Assembly: GCA_000181795.3 (NCBI GenBank)
Contig: CM012955.1
Location: forward strand, 6,845,523 to 6,909,522
DNA: 64,000 nt
Source: Trichinella spiralis
Lineage: Eukaryota; Nematoda; Enoplea; Trichinellida; Trichinellidae
Direction: 5' to 3'
Every line of letters starts with the position of its first letter. The first letter of the stretch is position 1. The notes under the pieces are model-generated. The model saw only the letters and a program-made list of their open reading frames with translations. It was not told where the DNA came from and searched no databases. Both the position numbers and the translations under genes were made by a program. This document shows positions 38,050 to 49,978 of this stretch, one piece after another.

Positions 38050-38135
38050 CATGTCAACGATGGAACCTGTTCTCTGTTCTCTGTTCTCTGTCTGTCTGTC
38101 TGTCTGTCTGTCTGTCGTTCTCTCTCTTTCTCTGT
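38050..38135. repeat. (TCTG)n and TTCTC-type microsatellite
   Basis: Tandem GTTCTCT units followed by about seven TCTG units and then TCTCTCTT. Simple-sequence repeat in non-coding DNA. Confidence 0.85.
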
Positions 38136-39760
38136 TGGCTTGTCATCGAGTTTGCCACTTGCTCAACGTTGCAGAAATGCATTATAATTTCATACCCGGA
38201 AGTGGAAAATTTTTAATTTTTTGTTTTGTAATCAGAACAAACGAACTTTAATTAATAAATAAAATAAAATAAAATATAAATTGTACAATTTACTCTTATG
38301 TATATTTAATTAACATGTAATTTAACCGGTTGGAAAATTAATAACAATAATAATCATGTTCAGTCAAATTTCATTTTCGTTCCATTTCGTTTTTTAATGT
38401 GTAAACTGATTTGGTGAAATTTAAATTCCTCTTTACCCAGATTTAGTGATTTTTGCACTGCCAAAAGTGATGATCAGTTGGAAAAAAAATCGTATAAAAT
38501 TAAGCCACTCTTTCGAAAGTTTCGAATTATCAAAGATGAAAAACAAATTTTCTTCAAAATGCGCCACTAATCGGCACATAATCCAGCCTGAGCTGGCTGC
38601 AACTTTACGAATCCCGACGTTTGTATTCCAAGCATAGCATCTGTGCTGAAGTTGGATGAGACTTATTATGAGATCGATTCGAAAATATAATTCTTCCTAC
38701 TTCTGCATTAATTAATATGCGCATACAGCTCTGAAAACTGCTATTGCGAAATTACAAATTTATCTCGCTGATCAACTACCAACGGTCATTGTTCCTTTGC
38801 AGAATTTGCTCGCAAATGTACTCTATTTCAAGGCGAAGCAAATTTTTGTGAACACTACGAATTGAGAAATCAAACTCGCAAATATTGCAATTCAACAAAT
38901 TTCCCCGAGCTTGACAATTTATTATTACAAATAAATAATTTATACATGGCAATTTTGTGTTGTATTATTGGTAAATGAGAAAGTTTAATACAAAAGTAAT
39001 TTATTCGAAACGCCTTTGTCATCTGTGTTTCATTAGCTTTGCAATTGATTGTTCAATTGGCTAGGACACCGTTGAAGATCGTCCACTGCGATTGTACAAA
39101 CCCATTGTATGGCAACTTCAACTATAGAACTGTACGACAACCTGACCTTTGCGCTCATGGGTGGCTCACGAGACGAACAATCACGACCTACAGTATGTAA
39201 ACTTTGATTTCGACTATTAACATTAAATGAACAATAAAAAAAAGAACCATAATAAAAATGAATTTGATTTTATTAATAAATTATAATTTTTAACACATTT
39301 TTTGTTGTTTTATTTATTTTACAACTTTGGAACAATTTTTCATTGAACATATTTTCCAAATGTACAAATAAAACGAATTTAAAATTTTGTCAATGCATAA
39401 TTTAACTAAAAAATATGTTATTATGAAATTAAATCAATTTTTTGCCAATAATAAGATACTTTTTTTAAAAATAAAACCTGATTATCAATAAATAATGCGT
39501 TATTAAGAAATGAGTTTTAAAATTATTAAAAATAAGGAAAATTTATTAAATAAAATCAAAATAATATTTTAAAAATAATTTTAAATAAAATTTTAAATAT
39601 TTTTTAGAAAAAAGTGATAAAATAATTGTCCAAGCGATTTGTTATAGCAACGGCGCTCAGGTTCGATGCGAATTAAGCTCGAGTGACGGAAACTTTTCCA
39701 GTGAGTCTGTAGCGCAGTCTGCTGGCAGCTGTGTCGCCGTCTGCGTCGCGCTTGAACGTT

Positions 39761-40083
39761 TAAGTTGGTTGTTCGGTTGGGCCTGCCGTTTTGTTCAATT
39801 TGGCGTTGCTTTGTGTGGTGCGGTTTGTGCAGTTTGGAAAAAAACGCTCAAAGATTTGTCTTGCCATTGTCGATGGTTTTCTCCTGCTTCCCTTCCCCCT
39901 CTGCGTCATTTCTTTCGTTTTTGCTGCCCTTATTTCGGCGGTTTGTCAATTTTTACAATCTGCACGGTATTTTCTTTTCATTTTCAAGTATACGCTTTGT
40001 CGTCACTGATTTCGCTCACTTAGCCAGCGACGGTGATAGTAATTTTACTAATGGTGGTATTATGGCGGTTTAGCCTGCTTTAG
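39761..40083. other. Non-coding stretch before the TTAG repeat block
   Basis: Less AT-rich than the DNA to its left and T/G-rich on the plus strand. Three overlapping short plus-strand frames start here (39765-40073), none with recognisable protein. It could be 5'UTR or a leader exon of the FOXO gene; no splice pair was established. Confidence 0.3.
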
Positions 40084-40141
40084 GTTAACTGTTGTGTTAG
40101 TTACTTAGTTAGTTAGTTAGTTAGTTAGTTGGTTAGTTAGT

Positions 40142-40176
<35 letters not shown>

Positions 40177-40497
40177 CTTGTAGTTAGTTTAATGAGTTAA
40201 TTTAGTTAAGTTAAGTTAAGTTAAGTTTAGTTTAGTTTAGTTAAGTTTAGTTAGTTAGTTATTTAGTTTAGTTTAGTTTAGTTAGTTAGTTAGTTAGTCA
40301 GTTAATTTGGTTGGTTGATTAGATGGTTGATTGATTGGTTGGTTAGCTAGTCGGTTGATTGGATGGTTAGTTGGTTGGTTCGTTGCTTGGTTGTTTGATT
40401 GGCTGGTTAGTTGGTTGGTTGGTTGATTGGTTGGCTGGTTGGTTACTTAGTTAGTTAGTTGGTCGGTTGGTTAGTTAGTTAGTTGGTTGTATTGCTA
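40084..40497 (+). repeat. Degenerate TTAG / TTGG tetranucleotide repeat block, about 0.4 kb
   Basis: The first half is near-perfect GTTAGTTAG arrays with TTTAG and TTAAG variants. The second half drifts to GGTTGGTTGATTGG units. It ends about 140 bp before the first FOXO coding exon, so it lies in a 5'UTR, leader intron or promoter. It is not the nematode telomere repeat TTAGGC. Confidence 0.9.
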
Positions 40498-40637
40498 TTG
40501 TCAGCGCTTGTCGCGCGCGTTTGATCGATCTTCCGAGTCGTCGACGGGCCAAAGTTGCAACGTTTGGTTGTGCGCACACGCGCGCACATACTTTTACACA
40601 GGATTGTCAGAATGTATTTGAATTTTTTCAGCATTCG

Positions 40638-43600
40638 ATGACGTCTACGTCCGCCTCGTCGTCCACGTCGTCGGGCCGTGGCGATGATTTGCTTCGGGCC
40701 ACGCTGGGCGATCCATTTTTGAAGAGCAAAATTACGTGTAACGTCAGTTCTCCGGTTCCGGACGGCGATGATTTCGATCCACTGCCGCGGGATCGTTGCA
40801 ATTCTTGGCCGCTGCAGAAAGCGCACGGCGAATTCGCCCATCACACGTCGCCGCTTATTCACGAAGAAATACCTGAAGAAGGAAGTGACACCGGCTCCAA
40901 TCAAGATTTGCCTGCCAGTCGAGTACCGGTGCACGGTTCCAGTGAAGTTTTGGGCTCGACTTTGAACACCAACCCGTCGTCGTCGGTAGGCGAATTTCCT
41001 CCGGGCAAGCGGAGCTCTTCGCGTCGCAACGCTTGGGGAAACCTCAGCTACGCCGACTTGATCACGCAGGCAATAATGAGCACACCGGAAAAGCGGCTCA
41101 CTCTTTCTCAAATTTACGATTGGATGGTCAAAAATGTGCCATACTTCAGGGACAAAGGCGACAGCAACAGTTCAGCAGGCTGGAAGGTTAGTTTATCTTT
41201 TTACGGACATCATTTTTTTCTGTTTTCTTTTTACCAACTCGGAATGCGAAGAGTGTATTTAGGATTTTTCATATTATTACAATATACATTAATAATAATT
41301 ACGAGGTACTTTTCTGTTTGTCTGTTTTTTTATTTTTCCTTTTTCTTCCTGTATAGTCACATTAAGATTGATTGATTCTCATTTCTTTGCGGTTTTTTCC
41401 TTATTCATTTTGATAAGCTCAATTGGAAGCGGGTTTTGTCAGGTGAATTTGATCGATCGCGTCACTCGTAAAAGGTGCTTTTTGTTAATATAGTCAAGCA
41501 TGAAAAAAATAGAAATGAAAAGGCTATCTTTTCAGTGAGAAAAAGAAAAGCGAAATGACTACTGCGTCGCACGCCTATTTTACTGTCAATAATCTTCATT
41601 TTCCAACTGTTTGCTGAGGTCTTACGTTTCATCTTTGACGGGTGTTAAGCACTGTCGGCCAAGCCACACGTAGTAATTGTGTCCTCGTGTGCGTGTGTGT
41701 ATGTTTGTGTCGATTGTTCGCCCGCCGTCTTTGTTCTTTTGGCTTTTTACACTCGCTTCTATATCTAGCCATCCATTTATCCGTCTGTCTATCTATCCCA
41801 GCGCATTTTCGCATTTGCTTCGCGTTAGCTTTCGTTTGCGTTGTTATTAATGAATCGGGCGCGCGCGATGAACGTGCGGCAGCGTTTTCTCTTCTTTCTC
41901 TACCCAGAACACGCGGTTGATGTGTTCTTCTCTTTCTTACTCTAGCTTTTTCTTTTCTTAAGTTTTATATCTTTCTCATTTTCCTTTGTCTTTTAATTAA
42001 TTAATTATTTATTTATTTTATGCATTTTTCATCTGCTGTCAACAATGAATGAGTATTATTAATTTAACTTTATAATTTTTTCTTTTTAAAATAGCAGTGT
42101 GAAAAATGATTAAAATTATTTATTTGCATGAATCGATTGGAAAAGTTTAGAAATTAGTGTGAACTGATGCTATTATTGCTATTATTATTGCTGCTGTTGC
42201 GGCTATCTGGCTATCTATCAAAGCCTGGTTATTTAGTGTTGAATAATAATAATAATAATAATAGCGTGTCCTCAAAATGCTTTTCTTTTTGCTACGCTTC
42301 TTAGCAATATGGTTGGGTGTGTGTGTGTGTGTGGTGTGTATGCATGCGCAAACGCGGCGACGGTTTTAATAAAAGTTCTACGCGTTCGATCAAAATCCTG
42401 TTTGATTGATTTATAACACACGCGGCGACGTGTTGTCGACGTGACGCTGCTGACGAAGCTTTTTGCTGCCGTTTTGACGTTGCGCAACGTCGCAATCGTC
42501 GGCAGTTGACTGACTATGAGTTACAGTATGACAAATGCGAGGAAGTATATGATTTTTTCAATCATTCATTCATTCGAGTATTGATGTGGGAAAAATTCCA
42601 ACTTTTGGAAATCAAATGATCAGTTGAACAAGTTGAACTTGGTTTATATTAAAAGAAAAAAACAAAATCAAAAAAAATATGTATAGATCGGATATGTGAT
42701 CTTATTTTAATTTTTATAAAGTATTAAATTTCTTTTACAACACATTAATTTTACTCTTATAATTAAGAAAGAAAAAGTTTATTATTCATTTCATAAAAAG
42801 AAATGATTGACGTTGGATGTTTGAATGGGGAGGGGCTTTGTAATTGGATAGACGTATAGATTGTATGTATAGATGTGTGTGTGTGTGGGTTTGCAGTATT
42901 GTGCATATTATTTTCTTGTTTGTTGTAATGATTTAATTTTTTTTCAGAACTCCATTCGTCACAATTTGTCGCTACACAGTCGATTTATGCGCATTCAAAA
43001 TGAAGGGCCGGGCAAGTCGTCTTGGTGGGTAATTGATCCGGACGCGAAACCCGGTAAGTCGTCTCGCCGGCGGGCTGGTTCGATGGAAATATCGAAAAAA
43101 TTGGAAAAAAAGCGTGGTCGTGTTAGGAAGAAAATGGAAGAACTTCGCACAGTGAATGGCGTGAACACGAGCGATCCGGCGATGAGCACGTTGAGCCCTT
43201 CGTCCGAATCGTCCGACTTGTTCGACAGCGGCTCGATGATGCCGTTCAATTTGTCACCAGCGAACGATTTCCGGAATCGTTCCAATTCGGCAGTATCCAG
43301 CTACTCTGTCGGCGCGGCTGGACCTTGTCTATCGCCGAAATTTGAAAGTCGCTTCGACGACTGGCAAGACGACGTGCCGTGTTCAACGGATCCGTCGTAT
43401 CCGAGCGACCTGTTGGAAAGCATGTCCCATTCGATGTCTTTGACCGAACCGCCGCCGTATCCATCCGCCCAGGCTGCCCAGTCGTTTATGTATGGTGAAG
43501 AAGAGCCAACGTCGACGTCGCGTTTGCACAACGGCAGCGGCAGTGGTGCCGCGACAAAGTACATGGTCGTGTCGCAGCAGCAGCAACAACAACAACGCGG

Positions 43601-44243
43601 CAGACCGATTGCGAACGCGTTTTCTGTCAAAGGGGCGACATCCCAACAATTGACAACAGCTAGCAACGGCCAAGTGGTCTACCAACAACAACAACAACAG
43701 CACATGAAAAGCGAACCACCGCCGTATCGTGACATGTACTCGCCGGCAGTGTCGACTGCGTCGCAAGGTTTGGCTGGCAACAACAACCGTATGCTTCGCC
43801 AAGTTTTGCAAAAATCTTCTGGCGCAGGTTCAGTGTTGATGTCGCAAAATTCGAGACCACTGCTGATGACCGATTTGGCCCCAATGCGTCATCACCAGCA
43901 ACCGCAGCACGGCGTCAATGCGCAGCACATGCATCAACATCAACCGACCATGCTGCAGCAGATGATGCAAGATCGTCATGCGATGATGCACGAATTTCCA
44001 CTCTGCTCGCCACTGCTCAGCGGAAGTGCCGCCGCTGCCGCCGCCGCCGCTGCTGCCGGTCACATGGTCAATTCTTACTCGTCGCTGCCGAGCACAGCTC
44101 ATTCCAACGGTCAACTTCCGACAGAATTGTCCGAAATGATGTACGATTCGGAAATCCAATGCGACATCGACCAGGTGATTCGGCACGAGCTGAACATTGC
44201 TGGCAATCTCGACTTCAGCGTCGACAATTTCGGTAACATCTAA
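40638..44243 (+). CDS. FOXO: FOXO forkhead transcription factor (DAF-16 type)
   Basis: Insulin/AKT-controlled transcription factor. Two phase-0 exons (40638-41186 and 42948-44243) give 614 residues. The forkhead domain (about 130-230) runs [20 protein letters not shown] .. [19 protein letters not shown]; the intron falls at the FOXO-typical position inside the domain. The FOXO-specific [10 protein letters not shown] insert is present. All three AKT motifs are visible: RDRCNSW (Ser56, where vertebrates have Thr), RRRAGS (Ser228) and RNRSNS (Ser297). A basic NLS ([13 protein letters not shown]) follows the domain. Then come two Gln tracts, an Ala tract near residues 550-560 and the C-terminal acidic activation motif ([14 protein letters not shown], then LDFSVDNFG). 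The ATG lies 6 nt after a strong acceptor (gaattttttcag), so there is a spliced or trans-spliced leader, or other N-termini. Confidence 0.95.
41187..42947 (+). other. FOXO intron inside the forkhead domain (1.76 kb)
   Basis: Bounded by AAG|gttagt and ttttcag|AAC. T-rich on the coding strand with several microsatellites (GT runs near 42318 and 42875, AAT run near 42243). No nested coding exon recognised; the short open frames match no protein I know. Confidence 0.8.
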
Positions 44244-44556
44244 ATCAAAGCTTAAAAAAACGCGTCGTTTATTTCCCCTCCCATTGCACGACGGTTTTTT
44301 TGTTGCTTTGCGCGGTGTTATGTGATATTTTTTTTCTTTTTTTCTTTGATGCAAAATGGCATATCTTTGGAGGCAAGCGTTTTTTTACCGATTCCAGTTG
44401 CACAGTTTTCTTCGGATGTGCGCAACATTTTTGGGATCATTATTCATCCAGCCAGTCTAATTCCAATCCAGCCTAACCAACCCCTTCCCCTTTTACCCCC
44501 ATATTATCCTATCCCATCCCATTTGAGCACAACCTTCAACATCGGTCAAGTCAGTC

Positions 44557-44588
44557 AAGTCAAATCAAGAAGCCATTTGATTTGACTT
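44557..44588 (+). other. Perfect 12-bp hairpin in the FOXO 3' flank
   Basis: AAGTCAAATCAA, an 8-nt loop (GAAGCCAT), then TTGATTTGACTT. It lies about 315 nt after the FOXO stop codon and would fold in a 3'UTR transcript. Two partial copies of the 5' arm (GTCAAGTCAG) precede it. Confidence 0.7.
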
Positions 44589-47500
44589 TTTCTTTACCAT
44601 TTCAAAATGGCAACACAATTACCATCACTACCGTTTGACCGTCTTTGTGTGCGTATTTTTTTTCTTCTAGATTTTTTCCTGCTTTTATTATGCAAGCAGA
44701 TTGTGTACTGATTACGATGTTTTTGCTTTCTCGTCGTTATTGCAACTGGCAAATAGCAGTGGTTTTTTAGTATTTTGAAAAAAATCAAAAAAAAAGAGGA
44801 GGAGGAGGAGGAGGAGTAATGAACACACGACTGCGCTAGGCTTATTATTATTATTTCAACTTTCGTCACCACTGCTATTTTTTTGTTTGCTGTTGCAATA
44901 TCCATACGACAACATATAATTTTGATGCTGAGGATGATTATTTTTTGCCATGTGTTTTATACTTTTTTTCTATGTCTGCGCGCGCTTATTCCTGCTGTGT
45001 ATTGTTTTTTCCCTCTGTCAGGATCGAAATGCGAGAGATATTGCGGGGAACAATCAACGCCACTGCGCTTTACACAGGGTGATTCGCATTTATTTATCTA
45101 TTTCATTTCTTCTTTTTTCCTCTGTTCATTTGTGAATTTTTTGTTCTCAAATTTTGAGTGCAAAAAATAACGTGTAAAATATATTTGTCCATTTTTCTTT
45201 CTCCTTCGAATGGAGGAAAGCTTCGCGTTTTCCTTTCGCTCTCGGTATGCTCATATTTTCATTTTCTTTGTATTCACTTTGGCGTCGTAGTTTTGGTTGA
45301 ATTTTTACTATTATATGTTTTTTCAGCGGTGCACTTTCTTTTATTTTCTTCTATTTTTGGTTTTATTTATTTTTATTTTGTTCACATATATATTTTTTCA
45401 TTTCAGTTCAGTGAGAATGTTGAGTGAGAAGAGAGTGTATTTTTATTTACAGCAATGCCACCCACCATTAGAAGAGCATGCTGCTGCTGCTCATGTGTTG
45501 TTTGTTTATTGAAATTTGCACCGAAACAGCAGAATTTGATTTTTTTTTCACCATCGTGTGCGCATTGTGTTTTTTTCCAGTTGGTATATATATATACATT
45601 GAATGATTGTTATTTTATTTTTTCGTTTATCGGCCATGGGCCGACAGCGATTGTCTGCCGCATTGCAGGGAACTTTGCCGCGCTTCGACATGTATCGTTT
45701 GTAATTTGTACAAACTTTTTTATCTTCCTAAACAATGCAGATTATTATGATGACGTTGTGGGCGTGACTTGCCGACATCACGTGCCGAACGTTTCGTTTT
45801 TCTCTGCTTTTGTTTAATTCTTCATCCCCAAATGGAATAATATAAAATATACTTTGTTTTAAGCAGCAACAGTCTGACGAGTATGCATTCTTTTTTTTTC
45901 TTCACTACTGTCTTTCTTTCCCTTCATTTACTACGCTTTACGCTCGGTTGGAATGCTTTACACACACCACACGCACAGTGAGAAAAAACTATTTATTTAT
46001 TTATTTATCATTCGCTCACTTTTGTGTTGTGGTTTTGAAATTTCAATTCACAAAAAGAAAAAAAGGTTTGGTATTTTTCACTTTTTTGCGATCGATGATC
46101 ATCAACGAGAGAATGCACCAACCTCTACGACGGCGTATTTGTATTTATTTATTTATTTATGTGGAAGAGCAACATTGGTTTGGGAAGACAGTAATGAGAG
46201 AAGAGTGTTGTTTAAGCAAGAAAAAAAAAGAATTTTTGTTTTTATCTTTCTGCATTTCTCGTCGTATCATTAAAAAATATATTTTACACTTCATTTTTGG
46301 TATCCGCAACAAAAACAACGACATCCATTATATAGTAGTTGGTTGGTTAATTATACAATCGCGTTAGAGGACGACGACGACGACGCCTTGGATGTATGGT
46401 GCAGAGAATTTTGTAAGCAGTATTGAAGAGATTGTATTACCACCATCATTCACCATGGCGACGACCAGGACGAGGAGGAGGAGGAGGACGTTATTCACGT
46501 AGAGAAGACAGAGCAGTGTTTTTTGAATGAATTGATGGACAGAGACAGCAAAAAGAGAAAAAAAAGAATAATGCAACATGAGCCGATTGGTTATTTCTTG
46601 ATAGAGAAAGAGAGAGAAGAGCGGCAAAATTTATAACAATTTTTCGAAAACTTCTGTATTGGTGTTTTGTTTGTTTGTGCTTTTTCTTCTACTTTTGCCC
46701 AGAAAAGTGATGTCGAACAGAAATTGGAAGCAGACGGAGAAGCTGAGAAAAAATACAGAATGTTTGTTTGTTTTTTCAATTTTCCTCTTTTTCGAGCAAT
46801 TTTTTCTGTCCTGTCTTTTAAAAATATTGCTGTCTCTTATATTTCCAGTCCTCCCTTTCACTTTTACATTTATTCAGTGTCTGTTTTTGTTGCGAAGTGT
46901 AAATAAAAATGGTTTCTGCCAAAGAATGGATTTTTTTGTCTGTCTGTCAATGTTTGTTTGTTTGTTAGCTAGACGAAGGCAGTCAGTGATTTTCATATAT
47001 ACACCTGTGCTGGAATTCGTGCTCGTCGCATGTACAGTAAGTATATACGCGCGTGTTGGTTGAATTTCGAAATTTCAATTTTATCATTATTATTTGCATG
47101 GTGAGTGGAGGTAAATGGAACACAACAACCAGCTCTCTCAGGTTTGGTTAAGCTGAATAATATACATGCATATATATATATATATGTGCATTTAATGTAT
47201 GTATGCATGTGTGTATATTCTTTTATAAAACACAGTGCGAACTATACTAGTCGTGCGAAATCGGTCGACCGAAACAAGCACTAACCATTTTGCTTTTGCA
47301 GCAACGTGATAAGTGGAAGAAGAACTGGTGGGGGCTGTCCGGCTGACTGGCTAACTAACTGGCTTACTTGCTGGTCGGCTGTAGAGTAGTAGTTATATAT
47401 GATTATTGTTAAAACTTTTCAAAACATCAATGGCAATGGCAAACAACAATGACGCACTCGCTCACTCACTCGACGAATATATACATACATACCGACCAGC

Positions 47501-47869
47501 ACAGTTGAAAGACAATTTTAGTCGAATGGACAAATGAAATTTCTTTCAATTCAATTGTCATTGTTGCTGGCGACTTTTATTCTTGTTCATATTGTTATTA
47601 TTAACGTTTATGACGACGATGATGAAAAGAAAAAAATTTTTTTTTAATTAAAAACAAAGCAATTCTTGTTGGTTGAGTAATAGATATTTGACAAAAAAGT
47701 GGCGAAATTTTTGTGGAAATTTTTCCATTTATTATTTCATTTTTAATGACAATTTTATTTTCGAACAATTCTCGAAATTACGTGAATCAAGTTTCCAAAA
47801 ACTGGACAAACTCAACTGCTTGTTTACGTCATACGACTTTATGCGTGCTTGTATATGCATGCTGCAACG

Positions 47870-47975
47870 GCGACGTGGGGAAGTGGGGCGGTGGCGAAGG
47901 GGGGGGGGAAGAGAGGGAGGGAGGGAAGCGTTTCAGAGGTGTGTGTGGGGGGGAGGGGGGAAAGTTGGGGGAAAT
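47870..47975 (+). repeat. Dense G-run cluster (G-quadruplex-type)
   Basis: A ~100-base purine block with many runs of three or more G, including runs of about nine to ten G near 47900 and 47948 and GAGGGAGGGAGGG near 47915. It meets the usual G3+N1-7 pattern several times. On the plus strand it could form RNA G-quadruplexes if transcribed. Confidence 0.8.
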
Positions 47976-48540
47976 TTCCAGGCTATCTAGTAGCTTGTGA
48001 AGTAGAAGAGGAAGCAAGAATAAGAGAAAAGAAGAAGGAGAAGAAGAATCTGGCTGTCCGGCTGCTTGTTGGTGGCGTTCGTCAAAATCTAGTCAACAGC
48101 TGCTGCCGGCTGTCTGGAGAACGAGAATGCAATTTTTATTTGTCTCGTGCGTTCGCTTGTTGTCGACGACTGAAACTACTACTCCACTCACACTCGCCAT
48201 TTGTCCACACACACACACAAATTGTCCATTTGAAATAATTGACAAATTTACAGCGGACAAACCAAAAAAAAAATTTGCATCAAAAACACAACAACAATCA
48301 TTCTTAAGCTAATTTGTATGTGATGTTTCGAAATTTCGAATTTCCAATGCAAAGGGGATGTTTTTTTTACTTTTTTTTATTTTTGATTTGTTGAAAATTA
48401 TTTTTTTGGAAAAAAAAGAAAAATCAATAATGGAAACGACGACGGTAAACAGAAAGTCGGAGGGGCAGGATGAGAGGGAAGAGTGAAAATGCGAAAAGCG
48501 ACAATATATATATATGTATATGTATATATTAGGTATGAAA

Positions 48541-49978
48541 GATAAAAAAAGGAATAAACGTTCCACCACAACTGCCTAGTTCCCAACCTACCCATCTAAC
48601 CAGCTTGCCATTTGAACATCCGGTCGCTTCTCGATTCGTGGACTTTCATTATTCAACACTGGTGATCGTCATCGTAATACTACTACATTTTTATTATTCA
48701 ATTTTCTTATTGCTTTTTGTTTTTTTGTTTTCATATTTTTTCACTTCATCGTCGTTATAGAAACAGAAAATGGAATATTCTCTATCCCCAATTTCAAGAT
48801 GTTCCATTCATTTATTTTCCATTTTCCGAACTGCTCCATTATCCTCATCCTCACCAGCACTACTACTACTACTACCACTACTGCTAACCAATTAGCTTTA
48901 ATTCGACTTCATTCATCCAAAGTTGCGAATCAAAAATCTTAATGATGCTTTTTGTCATCTGACCAGAACCAGGAACAGTCCAATCGAATGCAGCTCACTA
49001 CTACTTCCTTTGAAATGTTCTTCATTTATCTGTATCATTTGCTCTTGTACCAAACAAGCAAACAAAAATTAAAATAATAAAATAAATCAACCAACCAACT
49101 TTTCGTTCTTTTATTTGCTTCATTACAATCAGTTTGTTCGTCCCCAGGTCGACAAATTTTTCCCATAATTCAGTTTCAAGATCAATTGCAATTTGATAAA
49201 CAATGTTATCATTTATTTAAATTTATTTACCAAACTGATCATTTTTCAAACGTTGTTTACCAAATTTGAACCCTTGGACGAAGAATAAACAAAAACATCA
49301 AACTGACGTGACAAACTTGACAAACAATTTTGAAATTGAAATTTATTATTATTATTATTATTATTATATTATTTTGATGAGTTGTGAAAATTTGTGTGAA
49401 AAATTGTCCCATTGAACAAATACAAGTAAACGCAACTACTGTTCGTTCTCAACGGATTTCGGGTTTCAATTTTCTCCCGTCTGCAACTTTTCCCACAAAT
49501 TGATCCAATTCTTTCTCCCAACCAACCTCGCCTAGGCAGACAGACAATTCGATTGATGTGATGATCCCAATCAATAAGTAACAATAATTAATAATACACT
49601 GGCCAAACCAACTGCCAAATTAACCAACACACATGCTCGACAAGAGTAACAATAAGAGTATACACGTTTGCGATATGCAAATTTGTAAAATGATCTCCGT
49701 ATTTCTGTTGTGTGCTGGTGGTACAATTTGGCAGAGCAATTTGATTCATCGTCGTCGTGAAAGAAGAAGAAGCCCCCTGATTAGTGTGGACAACAATTTG
49801 CATGATAAAATTGCATTTTGATGGATAATACGTTTGGAAAATAATTTCACCTCAACAAACATTTGTTTCTTTTTTTTAAACGTGTTCCTTTTGTGATAAA
49901 TAAATTATGGAATATATATTCAATTTTTGATGTAGAAAAAGTTTCGTTCTCTTTTACAACAACAACAACAGCGAGCAG
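48541..49978. other. Non-coding C/A-biased interval
   Basis: Pyrimidine-C and A-rich on the plus strand, unlike the G/T-biased DNA just to the left. Contains CTACTA-type (near 48862) and ATT-type (near 49344) microsatellites. No recognisable gene. Confidence 0.35.

Larger units (their letters stand above)
32756..39760. other. Seven-kilobase non-coding interval upstream of FOXO
   Basis: AT-rich, with long A/T runs and an ATATAT-rich patch near 34150-34180. A GC-richer block lies at about 35900-36330 and a (TCTG)n run near 38085-38116. Open frames up to 166 codons (35794-36294, minus) show no recognisable protein. The interval may hold distal promoters or leader exons of the FOXO gene; I cannot point to one with confidence. 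Confidence 0.4.
44244..48540 (+). other. T/G-rich microsatellite region, possible long FOXO 3'UTR
   Basis: More than 4 kb with no recognisable protein. T-rich and G-over-C on the plus strand, full of T tracts and simple repeats: GAGGAG near 44797, GACGAC near 46369, GAGGAG near 46470, AT-type near 47170 and 48505. This matches the coding-strand bias of the FOXO intron, so much of it may be transcribed as 3'UTR; the transcript end was not located. Many small open frames here are chance products of low-complexity DNA. Confidence 0.35.

Noticed and set aside
39638..39656. X-box-like (RFX) motif, TTTGTTATAGCAAC
   Set aside because: One mismatch to a degenerate consensus and not next to a ciliary gene in this window; likely chance.
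40479..41111. 210-codon Arg-rich minus-strand frame
   Set aside because: Complement of FOXO exon 1 plus the TTAG repeat; the Arg richness is a by-product of GC-rich coding sequence.
43301..44354. Several minus-strand frames of 120-174 codons with poly-Leu/poly-Cys
   Set aside because: Shadows of FOXO exon 2; the homopolymers are complements of its Gln, Ala and His codon runs.
44883..47063. Many 60-139-codon frames rich in Phe, Leu and Cys
   Set aside because: T-rich low-complexity DNA reads as hydrophobic codons; no conserved residues, overlapping in several frames.
47829..48238. Gly- and Pro-rich frames over the G-run cluster
   Set aside because: Direct translation of G/C homopolymer runs; not evidence of a protein.
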